DNA of 64,000 nucleotides from Algibacter amylolyticus. GTDB taxonomy: Bacteria > Bacteroidota > Bacteroidia > Flavobacteriales > Flavobacteriaceae. Both the position numbers and the translations under genes were made by a program. Below are positions 42,789-51,618 of this stretch, piece by piece. The stretch covers positions 663,320 to 727,319 of the forward strand of contig NZ_JACHGE010000001.1 of NCBI RefSeq assembly GCF_014202225.1, in the 5' to 3' direction. The notes under the pieces are model-generated. The model ran no database searches, was not told the origin of the DNA, and saw only the letters and a program-made list of their open reading frames with translations. Numbering within the stretch: position 1 is the first letter of the stretch; each line of letters opens with the position of its first letter.

Positions 42789-44033
42789 ATGTTTAGATTT
42801 TTATTCGATAGAGATACATGGCAAGAAGTAATAGACAGCTTTAGCAAAAACAAGCTAAGGTCTATTTTAACTATGGTTGGTGTATGGTGGGGAATCTTAC
42901 TGCTTATTGGGTTATTAGGTTCAGCAAGAGGTCTAGAAAATTCGTTTAATCGTTTATTTGGGGATTTTGCAACAAACAGTGTATTCTTTATGGGAAACAC
43001 CACTGGTATGCCATTTAAGGGGTTTCAAGAAGGAAGACGTATTCAGTTAACCATACCTCATATTAAAAAAGTAGAAGATAATATTGAAGGCATTGAATTT
43101 GTAGTACCCAGAAATATGAATCCTGTGCTTGTTACTAAAAATTTTTTATCTGGAACCTTTAATATTTTTGGTGATTACCCTTTGTTAGACAAAGTTCAAA
43201 AAAAGAAACTAATTCATGGTCGGTTCATAAACCAAAATGATATTGATGACACTAAAAAAGTTGCGGTAATCTCAGAAAGTATCTACAAGCAATTATTCGA
43301 GAAAGATGAAATAGCCGTTGGTACATACATTCAAATAAATAAAATCAATTATACCGTTATTGGTGTTTACGACCCTGGTAATGTTAATTTTGGACCAAGT
43401 GAAGATATTCATATTCCCTTTACTACATTTCAAAAGGTATACAATAAAGGTGATAAAATTGGATTTATGATGATTACAGGAAAGCCAGAATACGATATTG
43501 TCCAAATTCAAAGAGATGCCGAATTAATGCTTAAAAACCTCAATAATGTGCATCCAAAAGATAACCGTGCTTTTCGCAGTTTTAATTTAGGAAAAGAATT
43601 CGCAAAATTTACTGGATTTTTATCAGGTATGCAGTTTTTAACTTGGTTTGTAGGTATTGCTACCTTAATTGCAGGTGTTTTTGCTATTGGAAATATTTTA
43701 TTAATTACTGTTAAAGAACGAACCAAAGAAATAGGCGTTAGACGCGCATTAGGCGCCACCCCTTTTGAAATAAAAAGACAAATAGTTGTAGAGGCGGTAT
43801 TTTTAACCTTAGTGGCTGGTTTATTTGGAATTATTTCGGGCGGATGGGTTTTAATTGCCTTAAATTATAAGTTTGGACAAGGAGCCGAGGCTACTTTGGT
43901 AAATCCATCTGTATCGATTGGTGTAGTATTTATATCCTTAATAATATTAATTGTATTAGGGACTTTAATAGGCTTAATTCCCGCCTTTAAAGCAACCAGC
44001 ATCAAACCAATAGAAGCATTAAGAGAAGAATAA
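42789..44033 (+). CDS. MacB-like ABC transporter permease (second)
   Basis: Paralogue of the preceding permease, 414 residues, with the same order of an N-terminal helix (about 25-45), periplasmic MacB_PCD domain and C-terminal FtsX helices. The conserved cytoplasmic loop reads KERTKEIGVRRALGATPFEI. It starts two bases after the first permease stop. Two different half-permeases suggest a heterodimeric exporter. Confidence 0.92.
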   Translation: MFRFLFDRDTWQEVIDSFSKNKLRSILTMVGVWWGILLLIGLLGSARGLENSFNRLFGDFATNSVFFMGNTTGMPFKGFQEGRRIQLTIPHIKKVEDNIEGIEFVVPRNMNPVLVTKNFLSGTFNIFGDYPLLDKVQKKKLIHGRFINQNDIDDTKKVAVISESIYKQLFEKDEIAVGTYIQINKINYTVIGVYDPGNVNFGPSEDIHIPFTTFQKVYNKGDKIGFMMITGKPEYDIVQIQRDAELMLKNLNNVHPKDNRAFRSFNLGKEFAKFTGFLSGMQFLTWFVGIATLIAGVFAIGNILLITVKERTKEIGVRRALGATPFEIKRQIVVEAVFLTLVAGLFGIISGGWVLIALNYKFGQGAEATLVNPSVSIGVVFISLIILIVLGTLIGLIPAFKATSIKPIEALREE

Positions 44034-44135
44034 AGAATTAAAAAAAAGTGAACCTTCTATAGCGTTAAACTGATTTTCTGTAGTCACTAAATATAGAATA
44101 GCAGGTAACAAAATAGAAATAATACCAACAATCAA

Positions 44136-45251
44136 ATGAATAAAACAGTAAAAATAATTTTAATATTAGTTGCCATTATTGCACTAGTTTGGGTGTTAAA
44201 GTATTTTAAAGATGCCAATTCTAAAGACGTGGTAGATTATAAAGTAGAAGAACCTTTTTACAGTTCTATTAATACCAAGGCTGTAGCAACAGGTAAATTA
44301 AACCCAGAGGAAGAGATTGAATTAAAACCTCAAATTTCGGGTATTGTTGATAAGGTTCTTGTTGAAGAAGGCGATGTCGTTAAAAAAGGGGATCTTATTG
44401 CAACGATAAGAGTGGTACCAAACGAACAAAACTTGGTAAGCGCAAAAAGTAGAATTTCAACAGCTAAACTATCGTACGATAATGCCAAAGTGCTTTTTGA
44501 AAGAAACAAAACCTTATTTGAAAAGGGTGTGATTTCTCAGCAAGATTTTGAAAATAGCCAATTGACTTTCAATCAGGCTAAAGAGTCATTAAACCAAACG
44601 CAAAACGATTATCAAATTATAAAGCGAGGTTCTATTTCCGGAGGAAATTCAGCAAATACTAATATCATTGCTCAAATAGCAGGTACGATTCTAGAAATAC
44701 CAGTTAGGGAAGGCGACCAAGTTATTGAAAGTAATAATTTTAACGCAGGTACAACTATTGCTACCATTGCCGATATGAGTCTTATGATTTTTGAAGGTAA
44801 ACTAGATGAATCTGAAGTTGGAAAAGTACAAGAAGGCAAAGAAATTAAAGTGATTCTTGGCGCTATTCGTAATAAAGAATTCCCTGCAAAACTAACCTTT
44901 GTTGCTCCTAAAGGTATCGAGGAAAATGGTGCTGTACAATTTACTATTAAAGCCGATGTTACTATCGATTCAACCACAAATATTAGAGCTGGTTATAGCG
45001 CTAATGCGGAAATAGATATCGAAGCTAGAGATAGTGTTTTGGTAATTAGAGAAGCCTTATTACAATACAATAGACTTACCGAAAAACCTTTTGTGGAGAT
45101 CTTAAATGGAGATAATAAGTTTGATAAAAAAGATGTGGAGTTAGGACTTTCTGATGGTATTAATGTTGAAATTACCGAAGGTGTTAGCGAAGGCGATAAA
45201 ATTAAAGTATGGAATAAAGCATCAAAAGATAATGAAGATGAAGAAGAATAA
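44136..45251 (+). CDS. Membrane fusion protein (HlyD/MacA-like periplasmic adaptor)
   Basis: Links the ABC permeases to the TolC-type channel across the periplasm. It has 371 residues: an N-terminal membrane anchor (about 5-24), a first half of the lipoyl/barrel-sandwich domain (IVDKVLVEEGDVVKKGDLIA), a coiled-coil hairpin (about 105-175), a second lipoyl half (AGTILEIPVREGDQV) and a beta-barrel. The end is highly acidic (NEDEEE). The last 14 bases overlap the TolC gene. Confidence 0.93.
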   Translation: MNKTVKIILILVAIIALVWVLKYFKDANSKDVVDYKVEEPFYSSINTKAVATGKLNPEEEIELKPQISGIVDKVLVEEGDVVKKGDLIATIRVVPNEQNLVSAKSRISTAKLSYDNAKVLFERNKTLFEKGVISQQDFENSQLTFNQAKESLNQTQNDYQIIKRGSISGGNSANTNIIAQIAGTILEIPVREGDQVIESNNFNAGTTIATIADMSLMIFEGKLDESEVGKVQEGKEIKVILGAIRNKEFPAKLTFVAPKGIEENGAVQFTIKADVTIDSTTNIRAGYSANAEIDIEARDSVLVIREALLQYNRLTEKPFVEILNGDNKFDKKDVELGLSDGINVEITEGVSEGDKIKVWNKASKDNEDEEE

Positions 45252-46572
45252 TATAAAACAAACCGTTATAGTTTTTGCGTTAGTATGTACTGTCTTTACT
45301 TTTGCTCAACAAAAAAAATGGACCTTACAGGAGTGTGTTAATCATGCATTAGAGAATAATATTACTATACGACAAAGTAAAAACGGATTGCTTGATAACG
45401 AACAGGACATTATTGCGTCTAAAGGTGCTTTTTTGCCATCTGTAAACGCAAATATGAATCATACCTTATCTATTGGTAGCAGAGAATTATTTCCAGGGCA
45501 GTTTGTAGATAGAACAGATAATGGAACTAGTATTGGAATAGGTGTAAATCAAACTATTTTTGATGGATTTAGGTTAACTAACCTATACAAACAATCTCAA
45601 CTAAGATTAGAAACAAATCAATTAGAGCTTGAAAGAATTAAAGATGACATTTCATTAAATGTAGTTAACTCATACTTAAATGTGCTTTTTAATAAAGAAC
45701 GTTTTGAAACCGCCGAAGCTCAATATCAATTTAGTGAAAAGCAACTAGAACAAGTGCAAGAGTTGGTAGATGCTGGCGTACAACCTAAAGTAAATATTTA
45801 TGATGCTGAGGCTACCTTAAGTAGAGATGCTCAACAAGTTACATTAGCAGAGAATAATTACAATTTAGCCTTATTAACCTTATCACAATTATTACAAATT
45901 TCTTATGATGGATTTAATGTGCAAATTATCGATATAAATACACCTACTGAAGCATTACTGTATGAAAATATTCGTCCAATACTAAAGTTTGCTTTTGAAA
46001 ACAGAAACGAAATTAAAGTAGCAGAAAAGAATATAGAAAATGCGGTATTAGGTACGGAAATTTCTAAAAGTGGTTTTTACCCAACACTTTCAGCGAGTTA
46101 TGGTTATGGTTCAAATGTGTTTTTTACAAATTTAATTGATACTGAAGAGGATTTCTTTACACAGTTAAATCAGCAAAAAGGTCACCGATTTAGTTTAAGC
46201 TTAGACATCCCAATTTTTTCAAGATTTCAGAATAAAACAGCAGTGGCAAAATCTAAAATCCAAGAAGATAATAGTAAGCTTAATTTAGAACAAGCTAAGT
46301 TAAACTTAGAAGCCAATATACAGCGTGCTTTCACCGATGCTCAAGCCGCATTTAAGGCTTTTGAGGCTGCAAAAAAAACGTTAGAATCTCAAAGTTTATC
46401 TTTTAATAACTCGAAAGAACGTTTTGATATTGGTGTAATGACAGCCTTCGATTTAGAGCAAGCTAGGGTACAACTAATAAATGCAGAATCTTCATTAATT
46501 AATGCTAAGTACGATTTTGTTTTTAAAACTAAAGTTTTAGATTTTTATATGGGAAAATCGTTAACTGAATAA
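45238..46572 (+). CDS. TolC-family outer-membrane efflux channel
   Basis: Outer-membrane factor completing the tripartite exporter, 444 residues from the chosen start. The signal peptide begins MKKNNIKQTVIVFALVC and ends TFAQ, followed by the TolC repeat structure: WTLQECVNHALENNITI, then LNVVNSYLNVLFNKERFE, and the second repeat with RAFTDAQAAFKAFEAA. The reading frame is open further up to 45154, but the ATG at 45238 (or 45232) gives a proper signal peptide and a small overlap with the adaptor gene. Confidence 0.93.
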   Translation: MKKNNIKQTVIVFALVCTVFTFAQQKKWTLQECVNHALENNITIRQSKNGLLDNEQDIIASKGAFLPSVNANMNHTLSIGSRELFPGQFVDRTDNGTSIGIGVNQTIFDGFRLTNLYKQSQLRLETNQLELERIKDDISLNVVNSYLNVLFNKERFETAEAQYQFSEKQLEQVQELVDAGVQPKVNIYDAEATLSRDAQQVTLAENNYNLALLTLSQLLQISYDGFNVQIIDINTPTEALLYENIRPILKFAFENRNEIKVAEKNIENAVLGTEISKSGFYPTLSASYGYGSNVFFTNLIDTEEDFFTQLNQQKGHRFSLSLDIPIFSRFQNKTAVAKSKIQEDNSKLNLEQAKLNLEANIQRAFTDAQAAFKAFEAAKKTLESQSLSFNNSKERFDIGVMTAFDLEQARVQLINAESSLINAKYDFVFKTKVLDFYMGKSLTE

Positions 46573-46595
46573 TTCATTTTTAATACTTTTATAAA

Positions 46596-47087
46596 ATGAA
46601 AAAGTTTGGAGCTTTAGTAATGGTTTTGTTTTGTATGACGGTTTGTGGGCAAGAAAAACAACTTTGGGCAAAATCATTTTTAAATAAAAAAGCACCAACT
46701 TTTAGTGTTGAAAAATGGCTTTCTGAAAAACCAGATTTAAAAGGTAAATTTGTATTAGTAGACTTTTGGGCAACATGGTGCGGACCATGTATAAAGGCAA
46801 TACCAGAACTTAATCGATATCATTATGAATTTAAAGACGATTTAATAGTTATTGGTATTTCAGACGAATCAAAAACTAAAGTTAACAAGATGAAATCTCC
46901 GGTTATGGAATACTATAGTGCCATTGATACTAAAGAACGACTAAAAAGCAGCTATGAAGTTAAAGGGATTCCTCATTGCGTACTGATTGATCCAAATGGC
47001 ATTGTACGTTGGGAAGGTTATCCTGGTCTTCAAGGTTTCGAATTGGATTCTTTTGTTATTGGAGATATCATTGAAAAATATAAATAA
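46596..47087 (+). CDS. TlpA-like exported thioredoxin
   Basis: Periplasmic thiol-disulfide oxidoreductase, 163 residues, with a signal peptide (about 1-19) and the thioredoxin active site WCGPC (Cys62, Cys65) in VDFWATWCGPCIKAIPEL; the cis-Pro is in VKGIPHCVLID. It lies 23 bp after the TolC gene and 2 bp before tsaB, so it is probably co-transcribed with both. It may be a disulfide reductase or isomerase for envelope proteins. Confidence 0.9.
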   Translation: MKKFGALVMVLFCMTVCGQEKQLWAKSFLNKKAPTFSVEKWLSEKPDLKGKFVLVDFWATWCGPCIKAIPELNRYHYEFKDDLIVIGISDESKTKVNKMKSPVMEYYSAIDTKERLKSSYEVKGIPHCVLIDPNGIVRWEGYPGLQGFELDSFVIGDIIEKYK

Positions 47088-47089
47088 TT

Positions 47090-47764
47090 TTGAGTTTAAT
47101 TTTAAACCTAGAAACCGCAACGACAAATTGTTCGGTTTCCTTATCAAAAGATGGTAAAACCATTGTTTTAAAAGAAGATAATGATAAAAGCTATTCGCAT
47201 GCCGAAAGGTTGCATGTCTATATCGATGCTGTTTTAAAGGAAGCCAATATCACGTCAAACGATTTAGATGCCATAGCCGTTAGCAAAGGTCCAGGTTCTT
47301 ATACGGGTTTACGTATTGGAGTTTCAGCTGCTAAAGGGCTCTGTTTTGCATTAAATAAGCCTTTAATAGCTATTCCTACTCTAGATGCCTTAGCGCACCA
47401 AATTAAAATGGAAAAAGGTATAGTTGTATCTATGTTAGATGCGAGACGGATGGAAGTATACTCTGCAATTTACGATTCAGATTTTAAGCAAATTCGAGAA
47501 ACACAAGCCGAAATACTTGATGAGACGTCATTTAAAAACTACTTAGAGCAAGGAAAGGTTTATTTTATTGGTAATGGTGTAGAAAAAACAAAAACGTTAA
47601 TTAATCATCCTAACGCTATTTTTGTAGATGATAAACTTCCTTCTGCTAACGACATGAGCGCTTTAGCTTTCAAAAAATATAAAGAAAATAACTTTGAAGA
47701 TGTCGCTTATTTCGAACCGTATTACTTAAAAGATTTTGTGGCTTTAAAGCCGAAAGCCAAATAA
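47090..47764 (+). CDS. tsaB: tRNA threonylcarbamoyladenosine biosynthesis protein TsaB
   Basis: Essential partner of TsaD in making the t6A modification at position 37 of ANN-decoding tRNAs. It has 224 residues and an ASKHA fold beginning ILNLETATTNCSVSL with the family motif SKGPGSYTGLRIGVSAAKGL (about 65-84). The start codon is TTG two bases after the thioredoxin stop; no nearby ATG preserves the first strand. Confidence 0.94.
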   Translation: MSLILNLETATTNCSVSLSKDGKTIVLKEDNDKSYSHAERLHVYIDAVLKEANITSNDLDAIAVSKGPGSYTGLRIGVSAAKGLCFALNKPLIAIPTLDALAHQIKMEKGIVVSMLDARRMEVYSAIYDSDFKQIRETQAEILDETSFKNYLEQGKVYFIGNGVEKTKTLINHPNAIFVDDKLPSANDMSALAFKKYKENNFEDVAYFEPYYLKDFVALKPKAK

Positions 47765-47812
47765 TAAAAAAAAGACCCTTCAAATTTTAAATCTGAAGGG
47801 TCTCTTAGTTTA
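47762..47812 (-). terminator. Bidirectional terminator between tsaB and mscS-like gene
   Basis: Stem agacccttca/tgaagggtct with an 11-base loop. On the minus strand it runs into eight T, terminating the MscS gene; on the plus strand the following T content is weaker but may also end tsaB. Confidence 0.85.
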
Positions 47813-47826
47813 TAAAATTAGGTGTT

Positions 47827-48642
47827 TTATCCTTTCTTTTGTATTTCAACTTGATGTGGGTAAGGAATTTCAATTCCAGCCGCATCAAGTGCTTCTTTTA
47901 CATCCTCGGTAATACCAAAGTAAACTGCCCAATAATCATCAGTTGTACTCCATGGTCTTACAGCAAAATTAATAGAACTATCTGCTAACTCAGAAACATT
48001 AACTGATGGTGCAGGCTCTTTTAAAACTTTAGGATGCGATGTTAATACGTTCATTAACACTTCTTTTGTCTTTTTAATATCAGAATCATAACCAACTCCA
48101 AACGTTAAATCCACACGACGTGTGCCTTCAGTGGTATAATTAATAATATTTCCGTTTGATAATGAACCGTTAGGAATAATAATTTCTCTATTAGAAAGTC
48201 CAGTTAATTTAGTAGTAAAGATTTCAATTTCTTTTACAACACCAATTTCACCTTGCGCTTCAATTAAATCACCAATTTTAAATGGTTTGAAAATCATTAT
48301 TAAAACGCCACCAGCAAAGTTACCTAAAGAACCTTGTAAAGCTAAACCAATAGCTAAACCAGCAGCAGCTAAAATAGCAGCAAACGATGTGGTTTCTACG
48401 CCAACAGTACCAAGTACAACAACGATTAGTATAATTTTTAAAATCCAACCTAATAGGTTTAATAAAAACTTTTGAAGGCTTTCATCGTAGTTTTGTTTGG
48501 ACATTAAATTTTTAGATGTTTTTAATATCTTTTTAATAACCCAAGATCCAATAATCCAAATAGCTATAGCTCCAAGAATTTTTAAGCCATAATCTAATCC
48601 TAATTGTAGCCACTTTTCTGTGTCGATGTTTTCTAAATTCAT
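47827..48642 (-). CDS. Small-conductance mechanosensitive channel (MscS family)
   Basis: Inner-membrane channel that opens on membrane tension to release solutes during osmotic downshock. It has 271 residues with three N-terminal helices (about 15-38, 60-80 and the Ala/Gly-rich pore helix FAAILAAAGLAIGLALQG about 88-105) and the cytoplasmic MscS beta-domain (GNFAGGVLIMIFKPFKIGDLI, IIIPNGSLSNGNIINYT). The length is close to E. coli MscS (286). Confidence 0.95.
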   Translation of the reverse strand: MNLENIDTEKWLQLGLDYGLKILGAIAIWIIGSWVIKKILKTSKNLMSKQNYDESLQKFLLNLLGWILKIILIVVVLGTVGVETTSFAAILAAAGLAIGLALQGSLGNFAGGVLIMIFKPFKIGDLIEAQGEIGVVKEIEIFTTKLTGLSNREIIIPNGSLSNGNIINYTTEGTRRVDLTFGVGYDSDIKKTKEVLMNVLTSHPKVLKEPAPSVNVSELADSSINFAVRPWSTTDDYWAVYFGITEDVKEALDAAGIEIPYPHQVEIQKKG

Positions 48643-48667
48643 AATTTTTTAAAAGTTTAAGTAAGTG

Positions 48668-48675
48668 CAAAAGTA
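48668..48675 (-). promoter_or_regulatory. Promoter -7 box for mscS-like gene
   Basis: On the minus strand TACTTTTG matches TAnnTTTG, 26 bp before the start codon. Confidence 0.5.
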
Positions 48676-48719
48676 AAAACTAAACCTTAGTTTTTACGGG
48701 TTAAAATGTTTAATTAATG

Positions 48720-49073
48720 TTAAACAAAGCAAAAAATTAGCGCAATAATAGCCGGAACCGATTGTACATAAAATAACTTTATTTGCTTTGTAGAGTAAGA
48801 CCCGTAAATGCCCGCTATAGTCACACAAATAAGTAGGAATATAGCAAGTTTTATGTCTTGGTTAATAATAGAAAACACCAATGTAGCGGCCAAAATACCA
48901 TTGTATAGACCTTGGTTTGCAGCTAATACTTTGGTGTCTTGTGCAAATTGTTTCGATTTTAACCCAAAAGCTTTTATGGTTTTAGGCGTGGTCCACATAA
49001 ACATTTCTAAAACTAAAAAATAGAAATGTAAAACGGCTATAAAAGCTATAAGTATAGTTGATATAAGTGTCAT
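48720..49073 (-). CDS. DUF1304 membrane protein
   Basis: Membrane protein, 117 residues, with four hydrophobic segments. It matches the DUF1304 pattern: an N-terminal helix with ALIAVLHFYFLVLEMFMW-like sequence, then AANQGLYNGILAA. The function is not known. It has its own -7 promoter element and appears monocistronic. Confidence 0.85.
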   Translation of the reverse strand: MTLISTILIAFIAVLHFYFLVLEMFMWTTPKTIKAFGLKSKQFAQDTKVLAANQGLYNGILAATLVFSIINQDIKLAIFLLICVTIAGIYGSYSTKQIKLFYVQSVPAIIALIFCFV

Positions 49074-49096
49074 AGTTTAAATGAGTTTTGCTCAAT

Positions 49097-49104
49097 CAAA
49101 GTTA
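49097..49104 (-). promoter_or_regulatory. Promoter -7 box for DUF1304 gene
   Basis: On the minus strand TAACTTTG matches TAnnTTTG, 24 bp before the ATG. Confidence 0.5.
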
Positions 49105-49117
49105 GCGATTATAAGCC

Positions 49118-49149
49118 ATAAAAAAAGCGTTCAGAATATGAACGCTTTA
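49118..49149 (-). terminator. Terminator after dodecin gene
   Basis: Stem aaagcgttc/gaacgcttt with loop agaatat; on the minus strand it runs into a T tract, 22 bp after the dodecin stop. Confidence 0.85.
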
Positions 49150-49170
49150 TATATTATTTTCAATCGGGAT

Positions 49171-49371
49171 TTATTCGACTTCAAAAGTGATTTTTAAGTT
49201 CACTCTAAAATCTGAAACTTCACCGTCTTTTACACTAGCACTTTGATCTTGAACATATACAGAACGTATGTTTTTAAGACTTTTTGATGCGTGTTTTACT
49301 GCTTTTTTTGTAGCGTCTTCCCAACTTTTTTCAGAATTTGCTAAAATTTCAATTACTTTTAATACTGCCAT
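49171..49371 (-). CDS. Dodecin family flavin-binding protein
   Basis: Small cytoplasmic protein, 66 residues, that forms a hollow dodecamer binding and storing riboflavin or related flavins. It matches the dodecin fold from the start (VLKVIEILANSEKSWEDATKKA) through the flavin-stacking region (VYVQDQSASVKDGEVSDFRVN) to the terminal strand LKITFEVE. The open frame extends 27 codons further upstream, but those residues are not dodecin-like, so the ATG at 49371 is chosen. It is 87 bp downstream of the Nfu gene in the same direction. Confidence 0.93.
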   Translation of the reverse strand: MAVLKVIEILANSEKSWEDATKKAVKHASKSLKNIRSVYVQDQSASVKDGEVSDFRVNLKITFEVE

Positions 49372-49458
49372 GATTTTATGTTTTAAGTTGTTAATAACAA
49401 TTACTTCTTGTAATGTAGTGATTTTTTGACACTTAAAATATAAAAAAGTCACATGGGT

Positions 49459-50361
49459 TTATCCATTTATGGCTTCGACAGTTTCAATTTTCCCTGGTAA
49501 CATTTCTTTAAGCATATTCTCAATACCGCTTTTTAAGGTGTAAGTTGAAGACGGACATCCACTACAAGCTCCTTGAAGCATTACACTTACGTTTTTACTT
49601 GCTGAATCGTAAGAAATAAATTGAATATTACCACCATCACTAGCAACTGCTGGTTTAACATATTCTTCTAGAATGTTTACAATTTCTTTTGAAACATCAT
49701 CTAAAGATTCAAAATGGCTATCAACTTGTTTAGTGGATTTTTTTAATTTTTCTACAGCTTCTGGTAATACAACGTCTTTTCCTTTTTCGATATAATCCTT
49801 AATGAATTCACGAAGCTGGACTGTAATATCCTGCCATTCTGTAATATCATATTTTGTTATAGAAACATAATTTTCATCAAGAAATACGCTCTTTACAAAC
49901 GGAAAATGAAATAACTCTGTAGCCAAAGGCGATAGTTTAGCTTCTTCGATAGATGTAAACTCAAAAAGAGCCGCAACCATTTTTTTGTTGGCTACAAATT
50001 TCATTACAGATGGGTTAGGTGTACTCTCTGCATAAACCGTTACCGCTACTTTTTTAGCGGTTGCAGATTCTTCAACAACAACGCCACCATCGTTTAGGTA
50101 GGTTTCAATTTGTTCGCTAACTTCATCTTGTACGTCATTCCATTGTACGATATCATAACGTTCTACAGCAATAAAATTTCCAGATATATATACTTTTTTT
50201 ACAAAAGGTAAGTAGAATAATTGTTGTGCTAATGGTGCATTTTTAGCCTCGTCAATATTATTAAATTCAAAACTTTGATGTTTTGTAATAAATTGATTGA
50301 CTTCGAATTTTACTATAGCATTATTGGATGTTTCTTGCACAGAAACCTTGAAAGTGTTCAT
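49459..50361 (-). CDS. Nfu/NifU-type iron-sulfur cluster carrier with duplicated N-terminal domain
   Basis: Cytoplasmic protein, 300 residues, that holds and transfers Fe-S clusters. The C-terminal NifU-like domain (about 222-300) has the cluster-binding CxxC Cys266-Ser-Gly-Cys269 in LQGACSGCPSS. Before it are two tandem Nfu N-terminal domains: about 1-92 (LPFVKKVYISGNFIAVERYD) and about 106-195 (TPNPSVMKFVANK, FPFVKSVFLDENYVSITKYD). Standard Nfu proteins have one. It has its own -7 promoter box. Confidence 0.92.
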   Translation of the reverse strand: MNTFKVSVQETSNNAIVKFEVNQFITKHQSFEFNNIDEAKNAPLAQQLFYLPFVKKVYISGNFIAVERYDIVQWNDVQDEVSEQIETYLNDGGVVVEESATAKKVAVTVYAESTPNPSVMKFVANKKMVAALFEFTSIEEAKLSPLATELFHFPFVKSVFLDENYVSITKYDITEWQDITVQLREFIKDYIEKGKDVVLPEAVEKLKKSTKQVDSHFESLDDVSKEIVNILEEYVKPAVASDGGNIQFISYDSASKNVSVMLQGACSGCPSSTYTLKSGIENMLKEMLPGKIETVEAING

Positions 50362-50377
50362 TTTAGCTAATTTTTTA

Positions 50378-50385
50378 CAAAAATA
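50378..50385 (-). promoter_or_regulatory. Promoter -7 box for Nfu gene
   Basis: On the minus strand TATTTTTG matches TAnnTTTG, 17 bp before the start codon. Confidence 0.5.
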
Positions 50386-50537
50386 CTAAAAGAAAACTTT
50401 AGTTATCCATATATTTGAGTTTTGTTGCCTGCAATAATAAGGCTAGAAAGGTAAAGCTTGATTTTGTCTTTTTTATGTGTAATTTTTTAATAATCAAGAC
50501 GTTTGTATTAAACTAAACTTACTTCCTAATAGAGTTT

Positions 50538-51545
50538 ATGAATTTTAGAACTATCATTTTAGTGGCAATAACAGCTGTTTTTTCAAACATAGCAACAGCT
50601 CAAGAGGGTTTGCCAATTTATACAGATTATTTAACGGATAATTATTATTTAATTCATCCATCCATGGCTGGTATTGCTAATTGCTCTAAAGTTAGATTAA
50701 CAGGAAGGCAACAATGGTTTGGTCATGATGATGCACCTAAACTTACTACACTTAGTGTTAATGGCAGAATAGGGGAATCTCAATCTGCTATTGGAGGTAT
50801 TGTATATGCAGATAATAACGGGTATCATTCGCAAAAAGGTGCCTATTTAACCTATGCGCATCACCTTATGTTTTCTAGAAGTGAAGCCGATTTAAACATG
50901 CTTTCTTTTGGTTTAAGTGCTGGTTTTATTCAATACCAATTAGATGAAACAACATTTTTAGATGGTACACCTATTCCAGATCCAATAATTGATGGTGTTG
51001 TGCAAAATGAAACTAATTTTAATGTGGATTTAGGATTTTCATACCACTATCTAGATTTTTACGCACATGGTACGGTAAAGAATTTATTAAATAACTCTGG
51101 TGTTAATAGCGATTTAGAAATTACAAGTAACCTTAGACGTTATTTGTTTTCGGTTGGAAATGTATTTAGTAGGTTTGGTAGCGATTGGAGCTACGAACCA
51201 TCTGTAATGTTTCAATATAGAGATTTAACTAAAGAGTCTAGCATCGATTTTAATGGTAAAGTTTATAAAGAGATGGAGTATGGTAAATTATGGGGAGGTG
51301 CTTCGTACAGACAAAGTTTAGATGGTGCCGAATATTTAGACGGTAGCAGTGTAAATAGCCAAAAACTAAACCAAGTAACAGGAATTATTGGTGCAAACTA
51401 TAACAATTATATGTTTGCTTACACGTATACATATCAAACCAATCCTATAGTATTTACAAGTGGTGGTTTTCATCAAATAACGTTAGGATATAACTTTGGT
51501 TGTCGCCGTAAAAAATATGCGTGTAACTGTCCAGCAGTTAACTAA
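50538..51545 (+). CDS. PorP/SprF-family type IX secretion membrane protein
   Basis: Outer-membrane beta-barrel related to PorP and SprF, which attach type IX cargo to the cell surface. It has 335 residues, a signal peptide (about 1-21, ending IATAQ), the family opening GLPIYTDYLTDNYYLIHPSMAG (about 24-45) with the NPAxAG-like position read as HPSMAG, and LTGRQQWFG. The end is Cys-rich (CRRKKYACNC). SprF-like genes usually follow a giant adhesin gene; here the upstream neighbour is the divergent Nfu gene, so this is an orphan copy. A TATATTTG box at 50410-50417 may be its promoter, with a leader of over 100 bases. Confidence 0.9.
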   Translation: MNFRTIILVAITAVFSNIATAQEGLPIYTDYLTDNYYLIHPSMAGIANCSKVRLTGRQQWFGHDDAPKLTTLSVNGRIGESQSAIGGIVYADNNGYHSQKGAYLTYAHHLMFSRSEADLNMLSFGLSAGFIQYQLDETTFLDGTPIPDPIIDGVVQNETNFNVDLGFSYHYLDFYAHGTVKNLLNNSGVNSDLEITSNLRRYLFSVGNVFSRFGSDWSYEPSVMFQYRDLTKESSIDFNGKVYKEMEYGKLWGGASYRQSLDGAEYLDGSSVNSQKLNQVTGIIGANYNNYMFAYTYTYQTNPIVFTSGGFHQITLGYNFGCRRKKYACNCPAVN

Positions 51546-51567
51546 CACTCGTCATAAATAAATAAAT

Positions 51568-51600
51568 AAAAATCCCGCTACTAAGCGGGATTTTTATTTT
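51568..51600 (+). terminator. Bidirectional terminator between PorP/SprF and VWA genes
   Basis: Perfect stem aaaaatcccgct/agcgggattttt with a four-base loop, T-rich on the plus side and A-rich on the left, so it can end both convergent genes. Confidence 0.9.
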
Positions 51601-51618
51601 GAATTTATTTTTAAGTGT

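Noticed and set aside
45154-45237. Upstream extension of the TolC-type gene
   Set aside because: The added residues overlap the adaptor gene by about 100 bp and would place basic sequence before the signal peptide; the ATG at 45238 is better.
48707-48726. TGTTTAA/TTAAACA hairpin at the end of the DUF1304 gene
   Set aside because: AT-only seven-bp stem overlapping the stop codon with only a weak T run; not enough to call a terminator.
49372-49452. 27-codon extension of dodecin
   Set aside because: Dodecins begin almost directly with the first beta-strand; the extension covers the likely promoter and leader region.
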